50,571 nt of DNA from a virus. A program made the translations under genes and the position numbers. The notes beneath the pieces are model-generated. The model was not told where the DNA came from, ran no database searches, and saw only the letters and a program-made list of their open reading frames with translations. How positions within the stretch are numbered: the first letter of the stretch is position 1; every line of letters starts with the position of its first letter. This document shows, piece after piece, positions 5,959-13,918 of this stretch. The DNA lies in the IMG/VR virus record IMGVR_UViG_3300037264_004382, positions 1-50,571 of that record; one strand, given 5' to 3'.

Positions 5959-6672
5959 ATGCTTCCAGGACTAGGGCGACTTAACTCTATCGACCCTCGA
6001 AATAGCAAGTTCCCAATGGCCCCCGCTCTGGCTGGATCGACCATCCCAGCTCCTGGGTTTAAGGTTTGGGCCTTCCCCGGCACCCCCCTAGATCAAGGTG
6101 CGACCGGGACGTGTGTGGCTCAGGCGGCGGTTCACTTTATCCACGCTTCCCCCAACCCACATAAGACCTTCCTCAATCCCTTCAAGCTCTATCGAGAGAT
6201 TGTTCTCCTTGATGAGTATCCTGGGAATGACGGCGAGGCTAATGCCCCCAGTGACTCTCAACTTCAATATGGCTCTAGTGGTACGGGCGGGGCTAAGGCC
6301 CTTCATAAGAGGGGGCTCACCACTGGGTATCTATGGGCCTCCACTATGGAAGAGGCGAGAAAGTGGGTTCTTACAAGAGGCCCTGTTATGTTTGGTGGGG
6401 ACTGGTACTCCTCCATGTTCAACCCCACCTCTGAAGGGTTTGTCAAGATCACCCCAGGTTCTTACGTGGCCGGGGGTCATGAGTGGCTCCTTAGAGGGGT
6501 TAGCACCAGGAGGGGAGTAGCGTGGGGAACGAATTCTTGGGGTCCTAGCTGGAATCCCTGGAACCCTTCTAGAAAGCTACGAAGCGGTCATTTCCTAATC
6601 GACTTCGAGACCCTCGATAAACTATTTAAGGATGGCGGGGATGTAGTGTCCCCCATAGAGAGGGTGGGCTAA
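5959..6672 (+). CDS. Papain-like (C1) cysteine peptidase
   Basis: 237 residues, ATG after AGAAGGGA. DQGATGTCVAQA gives the oxyanion Gln (Q46) and catalytic Cys (C52). GGHEWLLRGV supplies the His (H174). GTNSWGPSW supplies the Asn (N192), and GHFLIDFETL follows as the last strands. Order and spacing match C1 peptidases, and all four key residues are present, so it is probably active. No signal peptide or propeptide is evident. Its place next to a holin-like gene and just before the terminase region could mean a lysis or host-takeover role; a maturation protease for the virion is another option. The next gene starts within its stop (TAATG), so they are coupled. Confidence 0.8.
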   Translation: MLPGLGRLNSIDPRNSKFPMAPALAGSTIPAPGFKVWAFPGTPLDQGATGTCVAQAAVHFIHASPNPHKTFLNPFKLYREIVLLDEYPGNDGEANAPSDSQLQYGSSGTGGAKALHKRGLTTGYLWASTMEEARKWVLTRGPVMFGGDWYSSMFNPTSEGFVKITPGSYVAGGHEWLLRGVSTRRGVAWGTNSWGPSWNPWNPSRKLRSGHFLIDFETLDKLFKDGGDVVSPIERVG

Positions 6673-6812
6673 TGAGTTTGTGGGGTAAGATCCGAGGGCT
6701 TCTCGGGAAGATTACTGATATTTTGGTTGCTGGTAGAAGCGCTGGACTTTGGAACGAAAAACCGGGGACCGGCAACGACAAGATTACAAGAGATAACTTT
6801 AGGAATAGATAA
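6672..6812 (+). CDS. 46-residue hypothetical protein
   Basis: ATG at 6672 shares a base with the peptidase stop (TAATG), typical translational coupling. The first part is an amphipathic helix (LWGKIRGLLGKITDILVAG), followed by a polar, Asn/Arg-rich tail. It could associate with membrane. It belongs to the cluster peptidase, this gene, holin-like protein. Confidence 0.5.
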   Translation: MSLWGKIRGLLGKITDILVAGRSAGLWNEKPGTGNDKITRDNFRNR

Positions 6813-6831
6813 AAGGGAGTAAATAGAAAAC

Positions 6832-7053
6832 ATGGATTACAAGGTTACGCTACTCAAGGCCCTAAAGGCCATGGTGTTTGTCCTAGTAGGGTCGGCGGTT
6901 ACGGCCCTTGCTAGTGCGGAGATGGCAGCCCCTATCGTCGAGGCTGCCGGGGGGATCCCCTTTGTTGGTGGATTGGTCTCTTCATTGGCCGTCGCTGGTC
7001 TTACTGCTCTAGCAGTGGCCCTTGACAACTGGCGCAAGAATTATTTCAAGTAA
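6832..7053 (+). CDS. Holin-like small membrane protein
   Basis: 73 residues, ATG with GGGAG upstream. Two hydrophobic segments (MVFVLVGSAVTALASA and IPFVGGLVSSLAVAGLTALAVAL) are separated by a short turn, and the C-terminus is charged (DNWRKNYFK). Length, two spans and the basic end are typical of class II holins or phage membrane proteins. With the papain-like peptidase two genes upstream it may form a lysis pair, but no classical endolysin is adjacent, so the assignment is by topology only. Confidence 0.6.
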   Translation: MDYKVTLLKALKAMVFVLVGSAVTALASAEMAAPIVEAAGGIPFVGGLVSSLAVAGLTALAVALDNWRKNYFK

Positions 7054-7056
7054 CCC

Positions 7057-7317
7057 TTGAAACTGTTCGACCCGGTGGGCCTCCTCAAAATTGGGGAGGC
7101 CCTAGAGGCGCTTGTAAGGCTGTATGAACTTGACCTAAGAACAAGAGGAGTTGTCAAGGGTAAGTTGCCCAATAGGGGCGGTGATCAGAGTGAAGTCATC
7201 TATGGGACCGAAGCCCCCAATCCAGTCGTGAAGAGCCTTTATTATGAACGAGATGGCAGGGATGTGGAAAGTCTACCAGGTCCACTTGATCCTGATGGAA
7301 ATGAGTGGGGTGTCTAA
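7057..7317 (+). CDS. Hypothetical protein
   Basis: 86 residues from a TTG at 7057, 3 nt after the holin-like stop. A helix (VGLLKIGEALEALVRLYELDL) leads into a polar Gly/Pro/Asp-rich C-terminus (GPLDPDGNEWGV). The start has no clear SD and may rely on termination-reinitiation from the holin-like gene. Possibly a peripheral membrane or coiled-coil partner; family not recognised. Confidence 0.5.
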   Translation: MKLFDPVGLLKIGEALEALVRLYELDLRTRGVVKGKLPNRGGDQSEVIYGTEAPNPVVKSLYYERDGRDVESLPGPLDPDGNEWGV

Positions 7318-7320
7318 AAA

Positions 7321-7497
7321 GTGAAGGGTAATAAACACTGGCATACAAAGGAGCGCCAGGAGCTTTGGATGATAAAAAAGATCTTACAAGTGGGGGCAGA
7401 GGCAGACTATGGCCAGATGGCGTTTAGACGGTCCCGGGTCGATCAACGACAAGATACTATACCAAGAGATGAAGAGAAGAGGGATAGTGGGAGCTAA
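7321..7497 (+). CDS. Small Myb/SANT-like ORF overlapping the next gene
   Basis: GTG at 7321 to TAA at 7497, 58 residues. HWHTKERQELWMIKKILQVGAEADYGQMAFRRS is read in this frame; W, E, L and a terminal RRS are placed as in short Myb/SANT-type HTH proteins. The last 89 nt overlap the start of 7409-8227 in another frame. SD is weak. Either this is a small DNA-binding protein ahead of the terminase genes, or the start of 7409-8227 is really further downstream. Confidence 0.35.
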   Translation: MKGNKHWHTKERQELWMIKKILQVGAEADYGQMAFRRSRVDQRQDTIPRDEEKRDSGS

Positions 7498-8227
7498 ACT
7501 GCCTGCCCAACTTCGGGATAGCATTGTAGCGAAGAGTAAAAAGGGGCCAATCGGGGTGATTGCCCTCAGAAAAATGACCGGCGTTCAGACCGGTCCAGCC
7601 CTAAAGATAGTACAAAGATTCGAGGAGAATGTAGGAGGAAAGGACGATGTAATAGAAAAGTTGCAGGCTTTGGACACCCTCTCTAAGGAGCAATCCAGGT
7701 TCCTTCAGGCCCTTATCAATAGTGGTACAAAGTCCCTAGCTCGGGTTCTGGCGGAAGAGGGTGTCGAGCCCGTGGCTATCATGAAGTCCTATGCAAAGGG
7801 GTGCATAGAGTTGGGGAAGTACGAAGCGGCGATAGTGGCCCATAAGAACCTCCCAGCCCTAGTAAAGGAGTATTATAAACATGCCCTCTCTGAGAAGGGC
7901 TATTGTGGGGCCTGTGGGGGCTCTGGGAAGGTCCATAAGCGGGCGGGTGACCATAAGGACCTCGAAGGGTGTCTCTTCTGTGAGGGGAGCGGGATCACCC
8001 TTGAGAGTGGGATGAAAGAGAGCGCGATGGCGAAGATGCTAGAAGTGACCAAGATGGTGGGGAAGGACCCTGCTATTAGTGTGACTACGAATGTGGGGGT
8101 AAAGGTGGGGGCCGGGGAGGGGTATAGTGTGTTTGAAAAGATAATGGGGGCCGGTGATGAGGTGCTTTATAGAAAGGATCGAGGGAGGGAGGGGGAGATT
8201 ATAGAGGCTGAGGTAGTGAAGGAGTGA
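7409..8227 (+). CDS. Putative small terminase subunit with DnaJ-type zinc finger
   Basis: 272 residues, ATG behind AGAGG; an internal ATG at about residue 22 is an alternative. The N-terminal 80 residues are basic and helical, with an HTH-like segment (IGVIALRKMTGVQTGPALKIV). A middle helical domain follows. Then come two CxxC[GE]GSG motifs (C166/C169 and C188/C191) forming one DnaJ-type zinc centre, and an acidic C-terminus. It lies directly before the large terminase and is about the right size for a small subunit, which recognises DNA and regulates TerL. The zinc centre is unusual for TerS. Position is the main evidence. Confidence 0.45.
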   Translation: MARWRLDGPGSINDKILYQEMKRRGIVGAKLPAQLRDSIVAKSKKGPIGVIALRKMTGVQTGPALKIVQRFEENVGGKDDVIEKLQALDTLSKEQSRFLQALINSGTKSLARVLAEEGVEPVAIMKSYAKGCIELGKYEAAIVAHKNLPALVKEYYKHALSEKGYCGACGGSGKVHKRAGDHKDLEGCLFCEGSGITLESGMKESAMAKMLEVTKMVGKDPAISVTTNVGVKVGAGEGYSVFEKIMGAGDEVLYRKDRGREGEIIEAEVVKE

Positions 8228-8268
8228 ACTCAGCCTGGGTAGCTTTTGGATTTTCTACCTGTGGCTAA

Positions 8269-10311
8269 ATGTACTCACAGAGAGTAGTCCAAGCCAGTAT
8301 TGAGCAGCTTGAAAAGAGTCTTTATCTAAAGCTGCGCCGTTACACCCTCACCGAGATAGATGATTTTGCTTATAGAATGAAGGATGTAGACTGGAGTTTG
8401 GCTCCAACTAGCACCATCATCGCCACCCTTCCTGAAGAGATTCAAAAATACATCCTCAATGAGCTTCAACTTTCTAAGGTTGACTGGCTTTATTGGGCAA
8501 ATAGATATGCGTATATCACTGATGATAAGGGCAGGAATGTACCACTTAAGTTGTGGACTTCTCAGAAGCTTCTCCTTGATATCCTCTCTAAGGAAGAGGA
8601 AAAGGCCTGGGATCTCTACCAAAGGGACCCTGAACAAAGGGAGTTGCTCTGTAAGGTGGCCCTTATTTTGCTAAAATCCCGGCAAGTGGGTGGAACTATC
8701 ATCTCTGAGGTCCTTCTTGCCCATCTTGTCCTTTTTTTCCACCACACCAGAGCGGTAATAGCCTCCGACCACCCCGATAACTCCCTAAAACTCTTCAGGG
8801 TATTCACAAATGTGGTAGATAACCTCCCTATGTGGATGAAACCAGTAGTAAGTGATAGAGTTAAGGCCACAAATATGCACTTTCCCACGCTAAATGGAGA
8901 CGTTTCAGTGGGTTCGGGGAACCAAAAGACCACTTTTGGTCAGGGAATGACAGTAGATGCGGCTCACCTTACAGAAGTGAGTACTTGGGGGCCGGTAAAT
9001 GCGGATGGAATAGACGCAGACCTCAAACCTGCCTTCAATTCTTCCAGAAAACACCACTCTCTCTTCATTCTGGAGAGCACGGGGGCAGGAGGGCAGGGAA
9101 ACTGGTTTCACGACCAATACAAAGCCACCAGAGAGGGAAAGGGGCTCTTTAAGCATCTATTTATCGGGTGGTTTAGGTGTGCGGATAAGTTTTCTCTTCC
9201 TACCGAGGGGGTGGAAATTGGGGAAACCGCCAAAGCAGTAGCCGCTAGGATTGAAAGAGATAATAACATAACCATCACGAAGGGGCAGATGGCGTGGTAT
9301 CAGGTAATGAGGGAGGAGTTTGAATCTAGGGGTCGGTTGGAGACTTTTTTCCAAGAATACCCCTCCTCCCCGGAAGAGGCCTTTCAATTTGGCCTTAAGA
9401 GTGTTTTTTCACTCGATAGTATCGACAAGACTAGGAATTTGATGAGAGAGCCTATTTTTGTGGGAAACTGGAGATCAGACACGAGGAAGTTCAAGCAGCT
9501 CTCCCTTAAGGAGTGGAACGAAGAAGTAGGGGTCGAGAAGCATACGAATAGGCTTGTTATTTGGGAGTTGCCAAAACCTGGACACATCTACGTAGTGGCT
9601 TGTGATACTGCTTATGGGTTAGATGGTGGTGACTCTTCGGCTATAGAAGTGGTTAGGGTAGGGAATAGATGGCTCCCCGACGAGCAAGTGGCAGAGTGGA
9701 AAGGAAACTTTAGACCATCTGCCCTAGCGGATATAGTATGGAACATCGGGCATCTCTATGCTGATAAGGTGGATGGGTTTCCTGCTAAGGTGGCAATTGA
9801 ATGTCAACCGGGAAGTCCGGGAACAGTACCTCAATTGGATCTTCAGAGGCGGGGGTATCCACATTTTTATATCTACAAAAGACCCCTTAGGGTAGGTGGG
9901 GGCGGGTGGTCTAAAGAGGTGGGGTGGTGGACTACTGGAATCACCCGCACCCCCCTCACAGAGGGTGGAGTTAATGTAGTCGAGAAGGGTGAGTTGAAGG
10001 TGAACTCTCCAGTCGTGATAGAGGAAATGCGCTCTTATGTGTATAGGTATACTAATCAAGGGGATAGGAGGCTTGACCACGCTCCTGGGTATCACGATGA
10101 TGCCCTCCTTGCACTCTTCATAGCTTATTATGTCGCTCATGAGTCTGATACTAGAAATATAGCCGATGATAGGAGAAAGGACCATGAGAAGAAGGGGATG
10201 CCTAAGGAGAAGGTGATTCAGTTTCAAGATCTAGCTGCTTCATGGGTCCCTGGAATGGACTGGGAGAAGGCCGTTGGAAGATGGGAAGAGGAGCTTGATC
10301 AACCCCAGTAA
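8269..10311 (+). CDS. terL: Terminase large subunit
   Basis: 680 residues. The ATPase domain shows a deviant Walker A, KSRQVGGT (residues 136-143), and an acidic Walker B region VDAAHLTE (D230 to E236). The nuclease domain shows CDTAYGLDGGDSSA (D446), IECQPG (E511) and GYHDDAL (D610, D611), the RNase H-like acidic triad. It cuts concatemers and packages DNA through the portal as the motor. No SD is obvious before the ATG, and a 41-nt gap follows the presumed small subunit. A new promoter begins right after its stop, so capsid genes can be expressed separately. Confidence 0.93.
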   Translation: MYSQRVVQASIEQLEKSLYLKLRRYTLTEIDDFAYRMKDVDWSLAPTSTIIATLPEEIQKYILNELQLSKVDWLYWANRYAYITDDKGRNVPLKLWTSQKLLLDILSKEEEKAWDLYQRDPEQRELLCKVALILLKSRQVGGTIISEVLLAHLVLFFHHTRAVIASDHPDNSLKLFRVFTNVVDNLPMWMKPVVSDRVKATNMHFPTLNGDVSVGSGNQKTTFGQGMTVDAAHLTEVSTWGPVNADGIDADLKPAFNSSRKHHSLFILESTGAGGQGNWFHDQYKATREGKGLFKHLFIGWFRCADKFSLPTEGVEIGETAKAVAARIERDNNITITKGQMAWYQVMREEFESRGRLETFFQEYPSSPEEAFQFGLKSVFSLDSIDKTRNLMREPIFVGNWRSDTRKFKQLSLKEWNEEVGVEKHTNRLVIWELPKPGHIYVVACDTAYGLDGGDSSAIEVVRVGNRWLPDEQVAEWKGNFRPSALADIVWNIGHLYADKVDGFPAKVAIECQPGSPGTVPQLDLQRRGYPHFYIYKRPLRVGGGGWSKEVGWWTTGITRTPLTEGGVNVVEKGELKVNSPVVIEEMRSYVYRYTNQGDRRLDHAPGYHDDALLALFIAYYVAHESDTRNIADDRRKDHEKKGMPKEKVIQFQDLAASWVPGMDWEKAVGRWEEELDQPQ

Positions 10312-10315
10312 GTGC

Positions 10316-10344
10316 TTGACTTCTATCACTTCTTGTGGTAGGAT
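10316..10344 (+). promoter_or_regulatory. Extended -10 promoter
   Basis: TTGACT (10316-10321), 17-nt spacer, TAGGAT (10339-10344) preceded by TGG, an extended -10. The next gene starts 36 nt downstream with an AGGAG SD. Same architecture as the sites at 17782 and 33040. Confidence 0.65.
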
Positions 10345-10380
10345 ATTGGCTTTGACCACCATAGATAGGAGCGAACAAAA

Positions 10381-10758
10381 ATGATCGTAAACCTAGCCGT
10401 CCCGGATGAACTCTATCAGGCCTACATAAAACACAGCCCCTCAAATCCAAGAAGGGCTATTCTAGCCCAGCTTGAAAGGCATAAGGACTCCGGTCCCAAT
10501 GATAGAGAGATTGTGTTTACCCAGGATCAAAGAAGGTACATGGAAGGGTTGTATGGTAGGCCAATTGAGGATGTCCAGAAGTTCTGTGAGTGGATTGCGG
10601 GGCTTCTCACCTTGAAGGTTGGGGAGGCTTCAGTAGTCCTGAAGGAGGGCCAGCGAAAGCAACTGGTAGCACAGGCTGGGTATTGGAAGAAGAACATTCC
10701 TCAGTATATAAGGGAGAGGGTCTCTACTGCGCTGGGGAATGAGTTGGGGAATTACTAA
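10381..10758 (+). CDS. Hypothetical protein of the portal operon
   Basis: 125 residues, ATG with AGGAG at normal spacing and a promoter immediately upstream. The start VNLAVPDELYQAYIKHS resembles the beta-strand plus helix of ribbon-helix-helix proteins, followed by NPRRAILAQLERH. The rest is helical (RRYMEGLYGRPIEDVQKFCEWI; QRKQLVAQAGYWKKNI). First gene of the transcription unit that includes the portal. It could be an autoregulator or a small virion or packaging factor. No family recognised. Confidence 0.65.
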   Translation: MIVNLAVPDELYQAYIKHSPSNPRRAILAQLERHKDSGPNDREIVFTQDQRRYMEGLYGRPIEDVQKFCEWIAGLLTLKVGEASVVLKEGQRKQLVAQAGYWKKNIPQYIRERVSTALGNELGNY

Positions 10759-10856
10759 TGAAGAAAAGGGGAAATAAGAATGATACCAGAGCTGGGACGT
10801 GCCTTAGGTGTGGACTATCAACTCACAGGGGAAGCATCCTCATCGCCCATGGATAA
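10758..10856 (+). CDS. 32-residue ORF with a CLRCG motif
   Basis: ATG at 10758 shares the TAATG junction with the upstream stop and has GGGGA upstream. It encodes KNDTRAGTCLRCGLSTHRG, a short zinc-ribbon-like peptide, and overlaps the first 77 nt of 10780-11085 in another frame. Either this or the N-terminus of the overlapping gene may be spurious: the latter also has an internal ATG at 10850 that would remove most of the overlap. Confidence 0.3.
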   Translation: MKKRGNKNDTRAGTCLRCGLSTHRGSILIAHG

Positions 10857-11085
10857 TAAAGGGGAATATAAGAACTTTGTAGCTCCAGTAAATACCACTA
10901 GTACAGGGCTTTCTGGCAGTTGGGGCTATCCCGTCAATGCCTATGGTACTTGTCCATCGTGTGGGTATTGTAGAGAGTGCGGCCGAGGTGGCCACCATTT
11001 TCAGCCCTTCTTACCGTCCCCCCAAACACCCTACCCTTCTCACCCTTTCTGGACTGGCACCGCCACCTCCACCACTTCACCCTAG
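10780..11085 (+). CDS. Cys-rich small protein with a CPSCGYCRECGRGGHH cluster
   Basis: 101 residues, ATG with GGGGA SD; an internal ATG at 10850 is possible. The N-terminal half is polar. YGTCPSCGYCRECGRGGHH (about residues 55-73) holds two CxxC pairs plus His, a zinc knuckle. The C-terminus is Pro/Ser/Thr-rich and probably disordered. The stop overlaps the GTG of the next gene (TAGTG). Probably a small virion-associated or assembly zinc protein; similar CxxC-GRGG motifs occur in environmental phage proteins of unknown role. Confidence 0.5.
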   Translation: MIPELGRALGVDYQLTGEASSSPMDNKGEYKNFVAPVNTTSTGLSGSWGYPVNAYGTCPSCGYCRECGRGGHHFQPFLPSPQTPYPSHPFWTGTATSTTSP

Positions 11086-11092
11086 TGCCAGT
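11053..11092. repeat. Inverted repeat spanning a start codon
   Basis: ACTGGCAC (11053-11060) pairs perfectly with GTGCCAGT (11085-11092), 24-nt loop. The right arm contains the GTG start of 11085-11441. In the mRNA the hairpin would hide that start until ribosomes finishing the upstream gene open it, a classic coupling device. The arms share GTGCCAG with the motifs in the divergent region. Confidence 0.45.
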
Positions 11093-11441
11093 TTACCAGC
11101 TTCAGTGTGATGCGAAAAAGTGCCACAAGGAGTGGGAGGTCTACCTGCCCTCTTTCAGGTCACGGAACCCCAAGTGTGAATGCGGGGGGAAGGGCCAGCG
11201 AGTTTGGCGAATTACACCAAGAGTGGGGTACGGGGTATTCCCCTACACCACTTCACACCTTACTGGGAAGCCGGTTGAGATTACATCCCCTAGACACTTG
11301 AGGGAGCTAGAGAAAAAGCACCACGTAAAGCTAAGAGACGATGTGGCTTATGTGAATCAAGAGTACAAGGGATATGATCCATTTACAAAAAAGCAGATCT
11401 ACAACGAGAGTGGTAGAGGGGTGAAAGGACAGTGGATTTAG
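11085..11441 (+). CDS. FmdB-like zinc-ribbon protein
   Basis: 118 residues from the GTG at 11085, which overlaps the previous stop; this choice removes an out-of-frame, Pro-rich N-terminal extension. VYQLQCDAKKCHKEWEVY and NPKCECGGKG form a zinc ribbon of the C-x4-C ... CxCG type seen in FmdB-like proteins. A basic linker, then LRELEKKHHVKL and a Tyr-rich C-terminus follow. Its stop abuts the portal ATG. Small zinc ribbons of this type commonly sit beside phage portal or head genes; the function is unknown. Confidence 0.6.
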   Translation: MPVYQLQCDAKKCHKEWEVYLPSFRSRNPKCECGGKGQRVWRITPRVGYGVFPYTTSHLTGKPVEITSPRHLRELEKKHHVKLRDDVAYVNQEYKGYDPFTKKQIYNESGRGVKGQWI

Positions 11442-13535
11442 ATGGCTCTCTTTGGCACCACTGACAGCTTATATGAGTCCGAGACCCTTGCATGGGTCCA
11501 GCGAGAAATTACAAAGGGTCAGGGTGTCCTAAAGGGGGAGAGGGCGTATAATCAAATTCAAAAGGTTCTCGACGCTGTAGAGGGACTTGATCCCTCACCT
11601 ACTCAGTCAAAGGCTATTTCGTCTGCTAGCAATAATAAGCTAAGAAAAATCCTCTTTGAATTAAGGGGAGCCCTTACAGATGTTAGACCTATATGGTCTT
11701 ATGAAACCCAGAACCATGAACTCAAGAAGGATGCAGATCTTCTCTCCAAGCTGACCAGAGCATGGTGGAGAAATGTAAAGGCTGATAGAAGCCTTCAAAG
11801 CGGCATCACTTATAGTGCATGTGGTGGAACAGGTTATCTAGCAGTGACGTGGAACCCCACCCTCAATGGAGCAGGTGACCTTCAGCTAGTACCATTCGAC
11901 CCAAGGGATGTCATCCCCATTGATCCAGTGTTCTCGGACTCCATCCAAGACTGGCGCGGGGTGGCCCTTAGAGAGAGAATGTCGATTGAAACTGTAAAGG
12001 ACATGTTCCCTGCGAAGGCTTCGGAGATCGTAGAGGGTGGGACATGGGTTAGTGGGGGATCGGGTAGAAGTGGTAGGATGCTCGAAGTGGTTACCACGGT
12101 TTTCAACTTCATGTCTGGGAGAGGATCTGGCTCTACTGATAGGCTCCCAGGGTCTTGCAATGTCTATAGGATTTTTATCAAGGATGAGACCATCCATACA
12201 GGTAATGAGCCAAGGGTGATGGGGTCGAAGGACGACAATAGTGAATATATTGTCTATCCAGTGGGGTCGATCAATCCTAAGACAATGCAAAAGGTATCTA
12301 GACAGGAGGCTAAGCTCTATCCAAGGGGCCGCTTTATAATGTGTACGGAGACGACCATCCTAAAGGATAGGCCGAATCCCTACTGGCACGGAATGTTCCC
12401 TGTTGTTAGGCTTACCCTTGATCCCCTTCCCTGGACAGTTTTGGGGTCCAGTTGTATGGGTGATCTCCTCTCCATGCAGGCTGGGTTGAATGAGGCCCTG
12501 AGGGGGGCGGAGGATGGAATTCAACAGTGGGTCACGAGAGGTGTGGTTGCGGATAAGTCTGCAATCTCTAATGAGACCCTCAGGAAGATAGATACTAGAA
12601 AGGGCGGGATGAAGGCCCTCCTTAATCCTAATGCAGGACAGGGCTTTCAGGTAATAGATGGACCCCAACTGCCACCCTGGTATTTGCAGATGCTCGAGTA
12701 CTACTCAGGACAGATGGAGGAGAACTCGGGGACGAGGGGACTTCAGCAACTGGCCCAACTAAAGCAAATGCCCTCCTCAGACACCCTTGAGAAGTTCATG
12801 GACGCTCTCTCTCCTATCTTGAAGCAGCGAGCGAGAAGCTTAGAAATTAGCTTAGCTGAATTAGCAGAGATCGTAAAGATTGGATTCTTTCAGTTCTATC
12901 GAACTCCGAGGAGATATCAGATTCTTGGAGAGGATGGAGTCACCATTCAGGACTTTGACCTTAATCCTGGAAGCATGGTTCCAGAAGACTCTCCTGGTAC
13001 GACAGAGGAAGAGAAGGCAAAGTTTTATCACCAGAACTTCCACTTCTCGGTAGCTCCTAATTCCTTTCTCAACATCTCAAATGTGATGCAGAAGATGATG
13101 ACGATGCAGCTCTTTAGGGCTAATGGGATAGATATCTGGAGTTTGTGGCAGGCTCTCGACGTGCCGAATATCGGGCCACTTCCCGCAGAGACAATCCCAG
13201 AGAGAATGGTAGCCGCGAGGAAGCTTGGGTTACAACCAGGCCCCACCCCTGAAGTGGTGGCAGCCCAGGAGAAGCTGATCTTGCTCCAGGCACAAATGGC
13301 CCAGATGCAGGCACAAATGGCCGCAAGCGCCCCCCAGGGACCTTCCTTATCACCTGAAGGAGCTATCCCTCAGGGAGGGGGTGGAGGGGGTGGGATCCCT
13401 CCCCAGGGAGGGGGTGGTGGTCCTACGAGCGGAACCACAGGGCAGGGCGGACGACCTCCCTCAGGACAGCTTCCCCCAAGGATGATCTCGAAGGACGGCG
13501 GCGCTAGGACTACCATTAGTGAGAGCGGGAGTTAA
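11442..13535 (+). CDS. Portal (head-to-tail connector) protein
   Basis: 697 residues. Length, position between terminase and scaffold/capsid, and content (N-terminal helical region; DPRDVIPIDPVFSDSIQDWRGVALRERMSI-type wing strands; long helical LGLQP and QAQMAQMQAQM stem and barrel at the C-terminus) fit a podovirus-type portal. The last 65 residues are Gly/Pro/Gln-rich (GGGGGGGIPPQG) and probably disordered. Twelve copies would form the packaging ring. The name rests on context plus fold-level resemblance rather than a single motif, but alternatives are few. Confidence 0.82.
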   Translation: MALFGTTDSLYESETLAWVQREITKGQGVLKGERAYNQIQKVLDAVEGLDPSPTQSKAISSASNNKLRKILFELRGALTDVRPIWSYETQNHELKKDADLLSKLTRAWWRNVKADRSLQSGITYSACGGTGYLAVTWNPTLNGAGDLQLVPFDPRDVIPIDPVFSDSIQDWRGVALRERMSIETVKDMFPAKASEIVEGGTWVSGGSGRSGRMLEVVTTVFNFMSGRGSGSTDRLPGSCNVYRIFIKDETIHTGNEPRVMGSKDDNSEYIVYPVGSINPKTMQKVSRQEAKLYPRGRFIMCTETTILKDRPNPYWHGMFPVVRLTLDPLPWTVLGSSCMGDLLSMQAGLNEALRGAEDGIQQWVTRGVVADKSAISNETLRKIDTRKGGMKALLNPNAGQGFQVIDGPQLPPWYLQMLEYYSGQMEENSGTRGLQQLAQLKQMPSSDTLEKFMDALSPILKQRARSLEISLAELAEIVKIGFFQFYRTPRRYQILGEDGVTIQDFDLNPGSMVPEDSPGTTEEEKAKFYHQNFHFSVAPNSFLNISNVMQKMMTMQLFRANGIDIWSLWQALDVPNIGPLPAETIPERMVAARKLGLQPGPTPEVVAAQEKLILLQAQMAQMQAQMAASAPQGPSLSPEGAIPQGGGGGGGIPPQGGGGGPTSGTTGQGGRPPSGQLPPRMISKDGGARTTISESGS

Positions 13536-13537
13536 GG

Positions 13538-13837
13538 GTGGCAGCTAGATTTGAGGGAACTGAGTTCACTGTTACCGGGACCGCGGCCACCCTTACGAGC
13601 CTCTTAGGGTATACTGCAAAGCTTCATTTCTCCCATATAGCCATCAGAGCAGACATCACTAATGCTGCTAGTGTGTTTATTGGGAAGAGTAATGTGACTA
13701 CTGCTACTAATAGGTGTGGGTTTATTAGAGCGGGGGAGGCCTTTGAAATCGCTCTTGAGGGGATGTGGACGGACACCGACCAGATCTTCCTAGTAGGCAC
13801 TGCCTCTGACAAGTGCTATGTTGCGATTGTAGTCTAG
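13538..13837 (+). CDS. Small beta-rich virion protein (copy 1)
   Basis: 99 residues from GTG at 13538, 2 nt after the portal stop. It shares a pattern with 22500-22799: TAxTLTSxLG, IxxRAxxxNAAxVxxGxSNVT, NR, then TDxxFxVGTAxDKxYVA. Both are short, strand-rich and lack charged helices, as expected for decoration or head-fibre trimer subunits. Probably a capsid or connector accessory protein. A paralogue of the later gene by clear alignment along its length. Confidence 0.65.
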   Translation: MAARFEGTEFTVTGTAATLTSLLGYTAKLHFSHIAIRADITNAASVFIGKSNVTTATNRCGFIRAGEAFEIALEGMWTDTDQIFLVGTASDKCYVAIVV

Positions 13838-13918
13838 TGGGGATTACCTATAGGGTGGTAGTGATGAGGAAACCTACTGTTTGGACTCGTCTAGTGAAGT
13901 GGTTCCAAAAGGGCTAAA

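Noticed and set aside
5376-5984. 202-residue rightward open frame in the divergent region
   Set aside because: No SD, low-complexity Pro/Thr/Ser composition, and it overlaps the promoter and the start of the peptidase gene. Homopolymer tracts make such frames likely by chance.
13861-13917. GTG/ATG frame of 17-18 residues (MRKPTVWTRLVKWFQKG)
   Set aside because: It has a plausible GGGTGG upstream and is basic, but it is too short to support without conservation data.
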